DNA from: Dillenia suffruticosa
Taxonomy: Eukaryota; Streptophyta; Magnoliopsida; Dilleniales; Dilleniaceae
Length of the DNA: 64,000 nt
Direction of reading: 5' to 3'
Assembly: GCA_033439265.1 (NCBI GenBank)
Contig: JAVTVX010000005.1
Span: 5,714,001-5,778,000 of the forward strand
A program made the position numbers and the translations under genes. Positions within the stretch are counted from its first letter, which is position 1, and every line of letters begins with the position of its first letter. The notes beneath the pieces are model-generated. The model was not told where the DNA came from. It did not search any database and was given only the letters and a program-made list of their open reading frames with translations. Positions 1 to 11,133 of this stretch are shown here, piece by piece.

Positions 1-1059
1 TGATATGCCATGAAACAACAGAGTTAGAAGGGATGCGCAAAATTTTGTTCTTGGCTATTGAGAATGGGCTAATAGAATTCATCACTGAAGTATTTGATCG
101 CTATCCTGATATGCTATGGTCCTATGATGACTATGGCCGAAATCCCTTCAGTTTTGCAGTATTGCAGCGCCAGGAGAAGATCTTTAACCTTTTATATGAA
201 ATGGGGGCAAAGAAACATCTTCTAGTGGGATATAAAGATAAATTTGATAATTATATGTTACACCATGCAGCAATGCTAGCGCCTCCTTTACGACTACGCA
301 AACAATCTGGTGCAGCTCTGCAATTCCAAAGGGAGCTACATTGGTTTGAGGTTATCATTCTTCCCTTGCGCTTTAAGTTATTTTAAAATTTTGTGAACTC
401 TATGTTGATCCTTTTTCATTTCAAATGCATTGATGCTATCATAGGAAGTGAAAACAGTTGTGGACCCCAAGTGCATAGACGCTAGAAACATAGAGGGCAA
501 AACACCGCTTGAATTGTTCACTATTCAGCATGATGACTTACGTAAAGAAGGCGAAAGATGGATGAAGGACACAGCATCATCAAGCATGATTGCAGCCACT
601 CTTATTGCCACAATGACATTCACGGCAGCATTTACTGTTCCAGGAGGGAATGATCAAAACACAGGATTTGTCATGTTTCTAAAAAGCGACTCATCTTTGG
701 TTACCCCGTTTATGATTTTCATCATATCAGATGCATTATCACTCTTATCATCTTCAGCATCAGTTTTATCATTCCTAGGAATCCTCACATCCAGGTATGC
801 ACAGGAAGATTTTAGAGAAAAATTGCCTAGGAAGATGATATTTGGCCTTTTTACACTTTTCGTGTCTATGGCATCGATGATGGTAGCATTTGCTGCAACC
901 CTTTTCATGATGCTCCACAAACGAATACATTGGGTCATTTACCCAATTGCTATATGTGGCGGCATACCTATACTTCTTTTTGTTTTGTTTCAATTTCGTC
1001 TTTTGTTTGGCCTGATCAAATCTACATATGGACCTGGCATTTTTAACAAGAAAAACTAA
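1..1059 (+). CDS. Gene A: ankyrin-repeat/PGG-domain membrane protein, 3' part (5' end outside window)
   Basis: Two exons, 1-350 and 445-1059, joined by a 94-bp GT..AG intron; the reading frame begins at base 3. The first exon encodes the end of an ankyrin region (FAVLQRQEKIFNLLYEMG, then HHAAML). The second encodes a typical PGG domain: EGKTPLELF linker, GERWMKDTASSSMIAATLIA, the AAFTVPGG signature, and about four hydrophobic membrane segments, ending in GPGIFNKKN and a stop. This is the ITN1/ACD6-like family, membrane-bound proteins linked to stress and defence signalling in Arabidopsis; a role here is inference. No lesion is seen in the visible part. The first 75 bases are identical to 16988-17062, so gene A and gene B are close tandem relatives. 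The ORF codon at 448 is GTG and is not a start; it lies just inside the second exon. Confidence 0.9.
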
Positions 1060-1571
1060 AAAGGGCCGAAATCATTTTTCAACAAAAACAAGAAAAAGTT
1101 GCCAAGAAAGCAATTGTAATTTCTTTTCCTTTTCTTGTTTGGATTTAATATACGGTACATTATTTCAGGCATGAAAGCCTGCCATATAAAGATTGTACTC
1201 TTTCTAATAGTAAATGTTCTTAAGCCTCCTTAGTTGAGTACATTGATGTCTCTTGCCATATATTGATCGTGAGAGATGCGAGGAGCATCAAAAGAAGCAC
1301 CAGAGACAATGTTGTCATTAAGAAAAACACATAATGTAACCTTGGTAGAAATGTCACCAAAGATGCGCTAGTGCAGAGTGCAATGCATAGTAAAATGGTG
1401 AAAACCGGGGATATGCTTTTTATGAATATTTAATGTTTCACTCAATAGCCAAACTTTTGAATTTTAGTTTTATCATTTCTTTTTTCAAGTTTGCATTTTC
1501 TTCGAGAGTAGAAATTACCAATCATAGACTACTAGTTAGAACATAAAGCTGGTGGAAATCTTCGAATAGTC
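1060..1571 (+). other. 3' UTR and flank of gene A
   Basis: Non-coding, moderately AT-rich. Probable 3' UTR over the first 100-200 bases; no clear poly(A) signal could be fixed. It includes the 79-bp segment duplicated at 36038. No gene is seen. Confidence 0.5.
1271..1349 (+). repeat. 79-bp dispersed duplicate, copy 1 (partner 36038-36116)
   Basis: Identical to 36038-36116 except for one base (C versus A, about 32 bases in). Both copies keep the same open frame (RDARSIKRS then T or N, then RDNVVIKKNT) ending at the same TAA. It may be a piece of a last exon or simply shared 3' flank of the tandem ankyrin genes. Confidence 0.75.
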
Positions 1572-2789
1572 ATGGAAGGGGAATGCTGCAACCCAGATGA
1601 GATCGGTGAAGAGATGGACCTCCTTCGGAGGAGCAACAAAAAAGCCAAGCAAAGCAAGGGCTCTGACGAATCTCAACCCATGCCATCCTTTAGAGACATG
1701 TTACTTGGGCGATCATGCGAGAACAGGAGTGAGGCAATGGACTAGGAAATAAACTCTGACTCATACTATGAAGGTTATCTAGAGGAGGATGCTCTAGGTG
1801 AATATGGTCAAATGCCTACTATCCCAGTGTCAAATGAGAAATTAAAGGAATTATGGAAGCCTCGGAGAAATTCACTGACAATCAAACTACTGGGAAAGGA
1901 TATCAGCTACCATCTAATGAACACTAAGATAAACCTACCGTGGAAAAATGAAGGTGCAGTAGAACTTTTAGACCTGGGTGCGGGCTTTTTTCTTGCCAAA
2001 TTTGCACTAAAACAAAATTACCTCCATGCCCTAACAGATGGCCTTGGATGATCCACGACCACTACTTAACAGTGAAAAAGTGGCACCCATGGTTCCAAGC
2101 AGAGTCAGAGAAAATTACCTCCACCGCAGTCTGGATCCGCCTCCCGCATCTACCAACAGAGTTCTTTGACGAAGATATCCTCTTCGAAATTGGGCGCGCC
2201 ATTGGGAGACCCATAAAAGTGGACGCCAACACAGTTAACGTCCTTAGGGGGAAATTCGCGAGAATTTGCATTGAAGTGGAGTTAAATAAACCATTGGTGT
2301 CAAGAATCTGCATCCGAAACAAAGTCCAAAGGGTGGAATATGAGGTTCTCCACACTCTGTGTTTCATCTGCAGTAGATTCGGCCACAAAAGCGAAAATTA
2401 TGAAGAAATAAACGCTAGGGAGATCCAGAAATGTCATACCATTTTGCCACTTCCCGGCGACCGGAAAAGAGAAGAGGGATGAGGGTCTCGGCCCATGGAT
2501 GCTGGTAACCCAAAAACAGAGAGTTACCAAAAATGGTAACCTGAAAGATCGAAGATATAAAGAAGGGTTTCTGAACAACAAATTTACAAACGTAACGAAA
2601 GTCAACGATTCTTCGGATTTCGAAAACCCTACATCTTCTGAGCTCATAGTGGTTCCTGCCGAGAGATCACACATGGGACACCGCTCAGGAGCTATGCGTG
2701 GGAAAGGAAAGAAGACATACGAGGAAGACATCAGAGGCAAGAAAGCTGATCAATTGCAGACATCATTGCATGTGATTCAATTGGTTTGA
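1572..2789 (+). pseudogene. Decayed LINE ORF1 (gag-like, DUF4283 and zinc knuckle)
   Basis: The protein reads in sequence but in broken frames. An ATG at 1572 opens an N-terminal acidic/lysine-rich stretch that meets an in-frame TAG at 1743. The frame continues from 1812 with a DUF4283-like domain (LTIKLLGKDISYHLMNTKI and so on). A lost base near 2045 shifts the frame into the segment starting at 2048 (HDHYLTVKKWHPWF, AVWIRLPHLPTEFF). A knuckle CFICSRFGHKSENY follows, in which the last Cys of CX2CX4HX4C is Tyr. A second frameshift near 2483 leads to GPWMLVTQKQ, a motif usual after the knuckle. No endonuclease or reverse transcriptase ORF2 follows, so only the 5' portion of a non-LTR element is here. 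It sits 0.5 kb downstream of gene A. Confidence 0.8.
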
Positions 2790-3772
2790 TATTAATCGAT
2801 TAATTATTTTGATATAATAAATAATTATTTAATAATAAATCTTTTTATAATTATAATCTTAATTATTATAAATAATAGAACATGAATACTAATAAAAGCA
2901 AAAAAGAAATAGTGAAAATGAGATGAGATGTCATTATTACAGGGGAAGTATAATAAATAAGATTCAAATAAATGAGAAAAATGAGATATGAAGAATGCTA
3001 TTTCTTAACTCCTTTTTTTAATTTTTAAAATTTGAATAAATTGAATTTAAACACTAAATTGAAGAAAAAGATAATTAAATTGATACGGTATATATATTTA
3101 TCAATCAATATATTTTTTTATATATTAAATTTGATATTTTATACTATATTACAAATTTTTTTAATTTTTAATATAATCAATTTAATTAGTTAATGCGGAT
3201 TTGTTACAAGATATTAACGATTCAGAATTCAAGGTGACATGAATATAATTAAAAATAAATAAATAAATAATAGACAAATTCGTTAACGAGAAATCCCGAT
3301 TGTGGATTCTACATGTGTGTATGATTATATTCATGAAATTCATTTTGGACGAATTATACATTTCTATTGAGGGAAAAATTAAAAAAAAAAAATTTGTTTA
3401 GTATGCTAAGGATACGTAACATGTTATCTATGATAATGAAATTATAAAAAGGAGAAGTTAAGGCAAATTTCAAGCATCTAAGGAAATCATAAAAAGTATT
3501 CTCATTTCTCAACTTCTCTACATTAATTTTATTGGGTATCAATGAAAATTGTGCCAATAGGAAAAAAAAAAAAAAAAAAAAACGTGATGCAGACATAAAT
3601 TCAAATCCAAGTATCTCGACCATGTACTCGAATTGCCCTAGTTTTTTTGGTAACAATAGGTGAAGAAAGTAAGGGGCAAAAACAATTCTAATAATCAAGA
3701 AAATGAAAAATTAAGAAAACAGGGTCTACTTCTTCAAGGCAATTAGGAATTATTTTTTAACCGAATATAGGC

Positions 3773-3776
<4 letters not shown>

Positions 3777-3814
<38 letters not shown>
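3777..3814. repeat. (TA)19 microsatellite
   Basis: Uninterrupted TA dinucleotide run of 38 bases in AT-rich intergenic DNA. Confidence 0.95.
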
Positions 3815-3818
<4 letters not shown>

Positions 3819-5310
3819 GCTCCAGAAGTTTACTTGCCAACCATACTGTTTCAAAATTGCATAACAAAAATTATAGTTATTTCGGTTTAAATTGTCGAAT
3901 GTTAAAATTTTACACATGAAACTAAGTTGTTTATTCTAAATGGAACGATTTAAAGTCATTTTCATATTTAATATCACAAACTTATATAATATTTGAATTT
4001 GAAAACTATCCGCCTTTAATTTCTAATAAAAAAATTTGAAATAATTGATGTTCTTCAAAAAAGAGTTATAGCCATTTTATTAACACCAAACTCCTTTATA
4101 TTGAGTGATCGGATATTTTATTCTTTTAATGAGAGATTTCATATTTGAATCTTGATAATAGAAAAAAAGAATTTGAAAGAGTCAATCCCTTAATAGGTTT
4201 TACAATATTCAAGCTGGATTAATCGGATGAATACCTAATGGGATATCAAAACGTGCATAACTTTGCTTTTTGAAGATTACGTGGTTAATTTGGATCATTA
4301 AACTTCTCCATTTGATTTAGCAATTTAAGTTATTCGAATAAATTCTCATGAAAAGTTTTATCTATTTAAATTCTATTTCAAACTTCAAATGATATTAAAT
4401 ATTTTATATATTTAAGAGTTTCTCCCTTTACTCTTCAAATATAATTATTATGTTAATAAAATGAAAGATAGACTACTTTTGAGATATTCTTCAAAATTAT
4501 TACAAAGTATTTGTTTAGAGTTGAGTGAATCCTTTTAAACAATCAAGTGTATGGTTTGGCCATGTCAAGTGAGTTTTGAGTGAGCGCTTGGTTGTAGTTC
4601 GAATGATTCCGACATTGTCCTGTCTTATAATCGATACCCCTATTCTAAGTCTAATTAATATAGATTTCAACACACATTATTGTAATCGTCCTGCGCCTAG
4701 AGACCAGCCATTGTTCTCTGGTGTGCATCATTTGCCTGTTTTAACAATATTTTTAAGTAACAATTTGGATAATGGTTTTTAACTATTGTCATTGGTCTCT
4801 TCTAATATTTTTTTTTTAAATAATAATTGTAATTATGGTTTCCAACTATTGTCACTTCAATGTGCATACTCTCACTCCTTGCCCAATTTTGCCCAAACTA
4901 ATCTATCTACACCTAAAACTAATTATAAATAAGTGGGTTTTCATTTCATCAAGTGGGGTCCAACACATTTCATCTTGCTGTTATATTTTGCGGAAAAAAA
5001 AATACAAGATCCAAGAGCATCTTCACGTGAGGATTAATATTCCCGATTACCATTTTTCATATCTATCAAAAGTCTCGTGGATTCTTTGAACAATGCAATA
5101 ATAAATACCTCTCTTTTTCTTATTTTATTTAAATTAAAATTTACTCCTTTAAAAAATTAATTGAATATACATTTATCAGAATATATCTATAGTTGCTCTT
5201 TTTTATTTGAATAATTAATAAATCAAGAATTTATATAAAATCACCTGAAATGATAAATTGTAAACCACGGAGAGCTCCATCAGCGATGCTACTAGATCTC
5301 ATATTAGTAA

Positions 5311-5395
5311 ATGTTTATTAACAACATTGTATTAAATTATGAAATTAGTTTGGTACAACATTGTATTAAATGTTTATTAACAACATTGTATTAAA
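5311..5395. repeat. 26-bp direct repeat
   Basis: The 26 bases at 5311-5336 recur exactly at 5370-5395. Their second half is present a third time immediately to the left (5355-5370). This is a local slippage or repair duplication. Confidence 0.85.
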
Positions 5396-5930
5396 AACAG
5401 AAGGTCACTGGCTAATGAGTCAACCGACACCATCCATCCCCTTTAAAATCTCAAATTCACCCTCTCTAAATAATAATAATAATAATAATATATCCACGTT
5501 TTTGTGACTCCAAATTAAAGACTTCACCGCGTACAACTCAAATTAGAAGGGAGAAGAGAAAATAAAAAAAATGTTTTTCGTTGAGGTAATTTTGTAAAAT
5601 TATCTTAATGTATTTTGAGTTGAGTAGAATTCGAGAAGGAAAAAATAAATTATTTTGGTTTGGGTAGATTTTGGGCCAAAATAATACATGTGCCCCTTGT
5701 TTTTGGAGGAAAAAAAAAAAAAAAAAAAAAAAAGAGGAACACAGAGGGAGATTTTCTTTCTTCGAGTCAAGTATATTATTTTGAGCCAAAATAATATATG
5801 TGCAAACTTTTGTCTCTATTTCATAAAAATTAAAAATTTTTGCTCTTTATTTATTTTTTTAGTCTTTTATTTTTTTATAAATTATTAATATTTAATAATT
5901 ATTTTAAATTCCATTAAATTCGATTTCAAT

Positions 5931-6643
5931 CGTAGCGGAAATATCTCCCAACGACAATTTGAGTACTTGCTGGGGCAGCCAATCAAAGTGGTTGTTGGGT
6001 TTCACTTGTGATAAAGAGTTGAATCTCTTCTTGTTCTAAAACAGAGTGTAGATTCAAAGTCCTTATCTTTCCTGCTCGGGAGCCTCTTCAGCACACAGGT
6101 ACTACTAATAGTAACTCTCTCCATTTGCAATGTTTCTAATTTTGATTCCCAGTCAAGTCATTTGTTCTTAAGTTCGCTTAGTAATAGTAACTCTCTCTCT
6201 ATGTGGCAATTTGTTGAATCATTTGGGGGGGATGGGGGAGTGTCTAAATCCGAATGGAATGAAGTTGAAATCTGTATACTTTTTTCATAACTTTTTGTTG
6301 CTTAATCAGTTGCTGGAAATAAAATGCATTTTCGCGAAATTGCTTAAGGGGTCTCTTTTTAGTGCTCAACAATAGTGATTCTAGAATAGGAATGATCTGA
6401 TATGACTTTCTTAAATGATTGGAATGCATAGATCAAATTGTTTATACCTTCTGCTAAAGCCTACAGAAACCGTCCTCTCAATTTCATATTTGACAAACTG
6501 ATGAAGAAGATAGAAAAGATCAAACCCTTTTTTTCCTTTCTTCTTGGACATACAACCATTATAAACTAGTGCAATTTAAGTATAATAGTTTTTTTTTTTT
6601 TGGGAACAGTGATCTACAAGCACATTGAAGTGAAGTCATAGCT
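5931..6643 (+). other. Probable 5' leader of gene B with a leader intron
   Basis: A less AT-rich stretch ends in a good donor (CACACAG then GTACTA) after 6098. A T-tract and the acceptor GGGAACAG end at 6609, and the ATG of gene B follows 34 bases later. I infer a 5' UTR exon of about 5940-6098 and an intron of about 511 bp. Transcription is not shown by sequence alone. Confidence 0.5.
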
Positions 6644-6995
6644 ATGTCAATTCTAGAGGCCAGAGCAATGGTTCGTGATAATTTAACTAGGGACGGAGAG
6701 AATTATGAAATCTGGAGTAAGTCCATCAAAGCCTACTTAATGGCTAATGATCTTTGGGATGCCATCGATGGGACAGTAGAACCTGAACCGGGAGATAAAG
6801 GAGGAGAGTATAAGACTTGGCGAAAGAAAAATGCCATGGCTTTGTGCATCATTTGTAGTACATGTGAGGATGGGTTATCTAATCAATTTATATCGTTAGG
6901 GTGGAGTGCCAAAGATATTTGGGAGCACTTGGAGAAGTCATTTAGGCAACCAAACCCAGCATCAACGCAAGAAGCATCTAGCTCGGAGCAGCCAG
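6644..6995 (+). CDS. Gene B exon 1: UBN2/DUF4219 gag-like domain
   Basis: Begins MSILEARAMV and encodes a domain resembling the N-terminal part of Copia gag: GENYEIWSKSIKAYLMANDLWDAI, then WRKKNAMALCIICSTC, then AKDIWEHLEKSF. The ATG is preceded by a spliced leader and opens the only long frame. The donor follows GAGCAGCCAG at 6995, leaving one base that pairs with the acceptor at 7371 to make a Gly codon. Fusion of this domain to ankyrin/PGG proteins is, from memory, a recurring plant architecture, so this is more likely a host exon than a transposon remnant. No stop lies inside the exon. Confidence 0.75.
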
Positions 6996-7370
6996 GTACT
7001 CATCAATTGCCCTTAGACTTTGTTCATCCTTCTATTAATCCAGCATGACTAGCCATTCACTATAAATAACATCTTTCTGCTCAATAATTGTAAAATGTAT
7101 TTTGATTGGTCTGCATATCTATCCCCCCCCCCCAAAAGGAGGAAATTCCAACAACCAAGCAAAAAGTATACTGTATACTTTTGTTATTTTAAGTAATATA
7201 GTATGATTAAAAAAACAAAGGTACTTTTTATTTGAAGTTCTTTAATTCAATTAGTACTTTGTGTATTTAGAGTCTTTAATTAGCAGAAAAATTTCATACT
7301 TCTCACATCTAACGACTTAGTTATTCAAAAGAAACTAGACGCGCTCAGTCAAGAAACAAATCCTTTGTAG

Positions 7371-7894
7371 GGGAACCAAAGAAGGAGGACATAGCTGATC
7401 TTCAAAAGGCTGTGAAAACCGGTGACTGGAGTGAGGTCAAACAGGTCCTTGACCGTGATGGTAGGCTATTGAGCATGGCTATTCTACCTGGAAAGAAGAC
7501 GGTGCTTCACCTGGCAGTTATGGCAGGTCATGAAGAGATTGTTAAGAAGCTGTTGGAGTTGAACGGCATGGAAGAAGTGTTGCAGGCACGAGAGGCTGAT
7601 GGTTACACAGCTCTTGCTATTATGGCAGGTCATGAAGAGATTGTCGAGGTGGACTTCTAAATATGGCAAAATTATTGCTTGAAAAGAATGAAGTCCTGGT
7701 CCATATAGTGACCAAACATTTGGAGCTCCCAGTTGTAGTGGCTTCTCTAACTGGTCATGATGAAATGACTCGCTACCTTTACAGAAAAACTGACTCTAAA
7801 TACCTAGACCCAAGAAACACCGATATTGTGCTTGTGGAGTTCAAGATGAATGCTGTTGCACTTCCTACTAATTGCATTGCTGCCAAAATTTACG
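7371..7894 (+). CDS. Gene B exon 2: ankyrin repeats, internally frameshifted
   Basis: The acceptor CCTTTGTAG is followed by GEPKKEDIADLQKAVKTGDW, the usual start of the ankyrin part in this family. Ankyrin motifs are KTVLHLAVMAGHEEIVKKLL and DGYTALAI. At 7620-7644 a 25-base copy of 7518-7542 interrupts the second repeat; the frame then runs into TAA at 7658-7660. The original frame resumes at GLLNMAKLLLEKNE (ATG at 7663) and continues through LPVVVASLTGHDEMTRYLY to the donor at 7894. The exon is therefore recognisable but cannot be read through. Confidence 0.75.
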
Positions 7895-8242
7895 GTAAAT
7901 ATAAAAACTTCATCTTGGAGATTATTTTGTTGATGGTCACCATTGAATATTGTTGCCACTTTTTTCTGTTAAAAAGCTGTTCAATTAACTAGCACCAGAT
8001 TGTGGCATTTTTCTTATTAATGGAGTATTCTTGTTGCTTTATATTTACAGATCTTAACGGGGATCTATCAAGGCATGAATTTAGCTAATTAATGATTCAT
8101 GACATCTTAAATGCCTCATGTTCTTATTGTTGCTATAAATTTGAGTGTGTGTGTGCCTGTGTGTTTGTACATTTTTCTTTCCATAAGCTGCAGCTGCAAC
8201 AATCGGTTATCTCACTCTGTTTTGGGAGATGCAATCTTTCAG

Positions 8243-8392
8243 ATGTTGCCATGAGTCTAATTGAACTATGGCCAAGTTTGGCTACGTCTTTGGACGCTGA
8301 GGGGAAATCTGCTGCACATGTAATGGCTCAAATGAGCACTTCAATCTCGGGTGGAGATGACCTTGTGTTTTGGAAAAAATGGATCTACTCTT
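8243..8392 (+). CDS. Gene B exon 3: ankyrin-region continuation
   Basis: Follows the acceptor CTTTCAG. The frame gives DVAMSLIELWPSLATSLD, AEGKSAAHVMAQMSTS, then FWKKWIYS, with phase 1 at both ends and a good donor GTAAGC. This type of segment lies between the two ankyrin clusters in the family. An alternative acceptor at 8050 would bring an early stop and is less likely. The Copia insertion begins 243 bp downstream. Confidence 0.7.
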
Positions 8393-8635
8393 GTAAGCAT
8401 ACAAACACCGTTTCTCTCTCTTTTGAACACACTGTCACTTGTTTTACAAACAAAAGAATCATGTTTTCTCTGAAAACAATCTTTTCCAAAAGAATATTTT
8501 CTGTTATTTGGGTGCTACGTTGATGATAGGCTTATTTAGATATTGTTCTGTGTCCTCATTGACCATACCAAGGGACTTAATGTTTTGTTCCAGAGATTAA
8601 GACTAAAAGAGTACTCTTTTGAATTTATTTGTGTG

Positions 8636-9060
8636 TGTTGGAATTAATTGATTCGATTCACATGCAGCGGAAGCATTCGAACAATTTTCAGAAAAATAAA
8701 TATAGATCAGGATGGTGATCACGATGTTAATCAAATCACCACCACTATATCACAACGCCGCAACCCTCAGTCCGACGATCATCGTGACGGGAAAAATTCC
8801 TTACACGGTATTTTTCTCTAGCCCTCATATTATTCTCTCTCTAGAGAATAATATTTTTTTCTCACAAGAATGCTCTCAAGAATTCATCAATGGGGGTCTC
8901 AACCAAAAAAAAAAGGAAGGAGATGTTAGTCTTCCTTTTTTTGAAAACCCCAAACCGTAGAGAGAATCACGGATATATTTAATATGTGGTTACTGGGAGT
9001 TACCCCACTAACCCTATTACAAATGTCTAAAATGCCCATCGTGGGCATCCTAAACTAATA
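8636..9060 (-). repeat. Copia-1 3' LTR (425 bp)
   Basis: Starts TGTTGGAATTAATTGATTC on the plus strand and matches 15115-15616 closely. It lacks about 77 bases present in the other LTR; the gap falls between two TCGGG direct repeats. The outer end towards the interior is not a clean TG/CA end. Confidence 0.9.
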
Positions 9061-9076
9061 TCTCCCACTTACACAC
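9061..9076 (-). other. Copia-1 polypurine tract
   Basis: On the minus strand GTGTGTAAGTGGGAGA abuts the 3' LTR, a usual Copia plus-strand primer. It fixes the element's orientation. Confidence 0.75.
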
Positions 9077-10433
9077 GAGAGTATTAAATATTCGTCACAA
9101 GATCACAACTCATGCGATCACATCACCCTGCTGGACTTTCATACAGAATTGGATGTCGTGCGACCGACGAGTATACCTGTAAGCAAAGACCTCTCGATGC
9201 ACCTGTTAGGATGATCGACAAGCCATCGTTAGTATCAAAAGAACTCGCTGCACCCCAGATCCAAGACTAATTACATCCATCGAACTACTTTCCTTAATGA
9301 AAGTAATCCCAAATAAATGCTCGACTGTGTATCCACTATTATGCTTACATCCTAACATGGACAGACATAATAGGCTAGCCGGTGAATACAATACAATGGT
9401 GTAATATCAATTGATCTTCATTTTCCCAAACTCAAATCTATTAGCCTCAATTCAGCTGCTTTTTCAGACCTGTCTCTCAGACCTCAATTTATCTTCCGGG
9501 CCATCGGTAAACAGATTAAAGTAGCAACACTAAGCCAAGACTTTTAGAAACAGTCGAAAGTGATAAGGGTACAAGAGATCCCACTCAATGGATCTCGGGT
9601 CTCATACAGTGAGAACGGAGATTTAAATAATATCAATGTCTCAAAATGATATTCCTACTATCCCTGGTCGTCATATCACATACAGTATGAAACGTGTACC
9701 ACAATGTTATTCCCCCATCTCTCAAAGGGCATATGTTAGATTTATCTAATACTATGTAGGTATGAGACTCAGTTTACACATAAGATTTTATCCATAGATC
9801 TTAGAGAGAGTATCTCAGAGACAATATCACTAGTCGCAGGTAATATCTGAGATCTCAAACCTGACTACTTACAGGCAACATGGATGTGGGTACGTCCATG
9901 TCCGTCATATCGCATATGACCTCATCCTGAACACATATTAGAGCGACTTATGTTCTAGTAGGGCCACTCTCAAAGTCTCTTACAATTAGAAACTGTCTCA
10001 TCTCCGTTCATTCAGACCTGGAGGTGGTCACTCATATGAGAGAGTTGATCACGCATGCCTAACATATCATTTATCACAACAAATCAGAAAAGATATGACA
10101 ATAAAATAATGCTATAAATAAGTGACTCAAACATGCACACATGTCATATATATATAACGCAATAAGTATCAGCACAAAGTGAGAAATGTTAATATACATA
10201 CAAACCCTATGATTCCTATATCTCATACAGGAATCTCTCATAATGGGTTTATTGAAGGGATCAGTCAACGCGCTGTATAGTAATGTACTTAATTTGTCAC
10301 TTCACTCTTTTCGGTGATGTATCTCATAACCTAGTATTAAGTATCAATGTGTTTAGACTTACTGATACTTAGGGTCTCAAGTATGGTCAAGGGCGGCCTG
10401 ATTTTCTCAATAAATCATCACTGGCCTCCCACT
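9077..10433 (-). other. Copia-1 region between pol and 3' LTR, no ORF
   Basis: About 1.35 kb within Copia-1 without any readable domain on either strand. Its base composition is less AT-rich than the surrounding host DNA. It is long for a Copia 3' untranslated region and may hold extra, non-coding sequence. Confidence 0.5.
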
Positions 10434-10650
10434 GTTTGCCACAACCCCTAAGTGATCCAGAAATTTCCGGAGCCAAACACTCTCCTGAACTGCAACTGAG
10501 TGTACCACAAGCTCAGTCTCTATTGTAGATAGAGATATGTAGGTTTGCTTCTTGTACTCCAAGACAGCAAAATCTGATATTGATTTGCATACATTCAGAT
10601 CACCAACTCAGTTGGCATCTGAATACCCAACAAAATACAAATCACCTCCT
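10434..10650 (-). pseudogene. Copia-1 RNase H fragment
   Basis: Minus frame reads GGDLYFVGYSDAN, stop, VGDLNVCKSISDFAVLEYKK, then ISLSTIETELVVHS and VWLRKFLDHLGV. This follows the Copia RNase H pattern: SDAN with the first acidic residue, and the ST.E.E stretch. The stop is where Trp is usual (TGG to TGA). Confidence 0.75.
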
Positions 10651-10875
10651 CCGTAACACAAGAAGAGGTCCGCAGTTCTCTCTGAGATATCTCAGAATCC
10701 TTTCAATACTCTCTAGTGATCCCCTCTAGAATTCGATCGATACCTAATTACCATATTGACTGCAAAGCACATGTTTGATCGTGTACGCGACACTGCGTGC
10801 ATCAGGGTACTCAATGCACTGGTACAAGGGACTCTACTCATTTCCCTTGCCCTTTACAGAGTCTTAAGGCATATG

Positions 10876-11133
10876 TCAAGAATTAGCGTTTAACCTTTTA
10901 GCAATAAGAGTATCTTTAGGGTCGTAATCGATCTTCTCGAAGTGCTCAAGAACTTCCTTGATGTTGGACTCCTGTGAATGAGTCAACACTTGTTTCGAGC
11001 GATCTCTCTCGATCTTAACTTTGAGGAAGAACTGAGTCTCACCCATGTCCTTTACATCAAAACTCGACAATGTCCACGTCATCGTGGTCATGAGATACTC
11101 TCTGTTGTTCCCAATCAACAGAATGTCATTCAC
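10876..11133 (-). pseudogene. Copia-1 reverse transcriptase fragment
   Basis: 85-codon minus frame with MNDILLIGNN, in the place of the (YV)DDILLIGN catalytic box; the first Asp is Asn here. It continues with SSFDVKDMGETQFFLKVKIERDRS and a following ...SQESNIKEVLEHF. This is the C-terminal part of RVT_2. It is interrupted on both sides. Confidence 0.8.

Larger units (their letters stand above)
2790..5930. other. AT-rich intergenic DNA, no gene seen
   Basis: About 3.1 kb of AT-rich sequence with A- and T-runs, a long TA repeat and short direct duplications. ORFs here are short, low in complexity and carry no recognisable domain. Promoter elements for gene B may lie near its right end. Confidence 0.6.

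Noticed and set aside
4576-5089. Two adjacent ORFs of 68 and 84 codons
   Set aside because: No domain, no shared frame or splice sites; expected by chance in 3 kb of AT-rich DNA.
7121-7135. Run of C bases as a regulatory signal
   Set aside because: Simple homopolymer in intron 1 of gene B, no context to support function.
8051-8089. Exon after the acceptor TTTACAG at 8050 in gene B
   Set aside because: Gives a stop after 12 codons; the acceptor at 8242 gives the expected DVAMSL continuation in the right phase.
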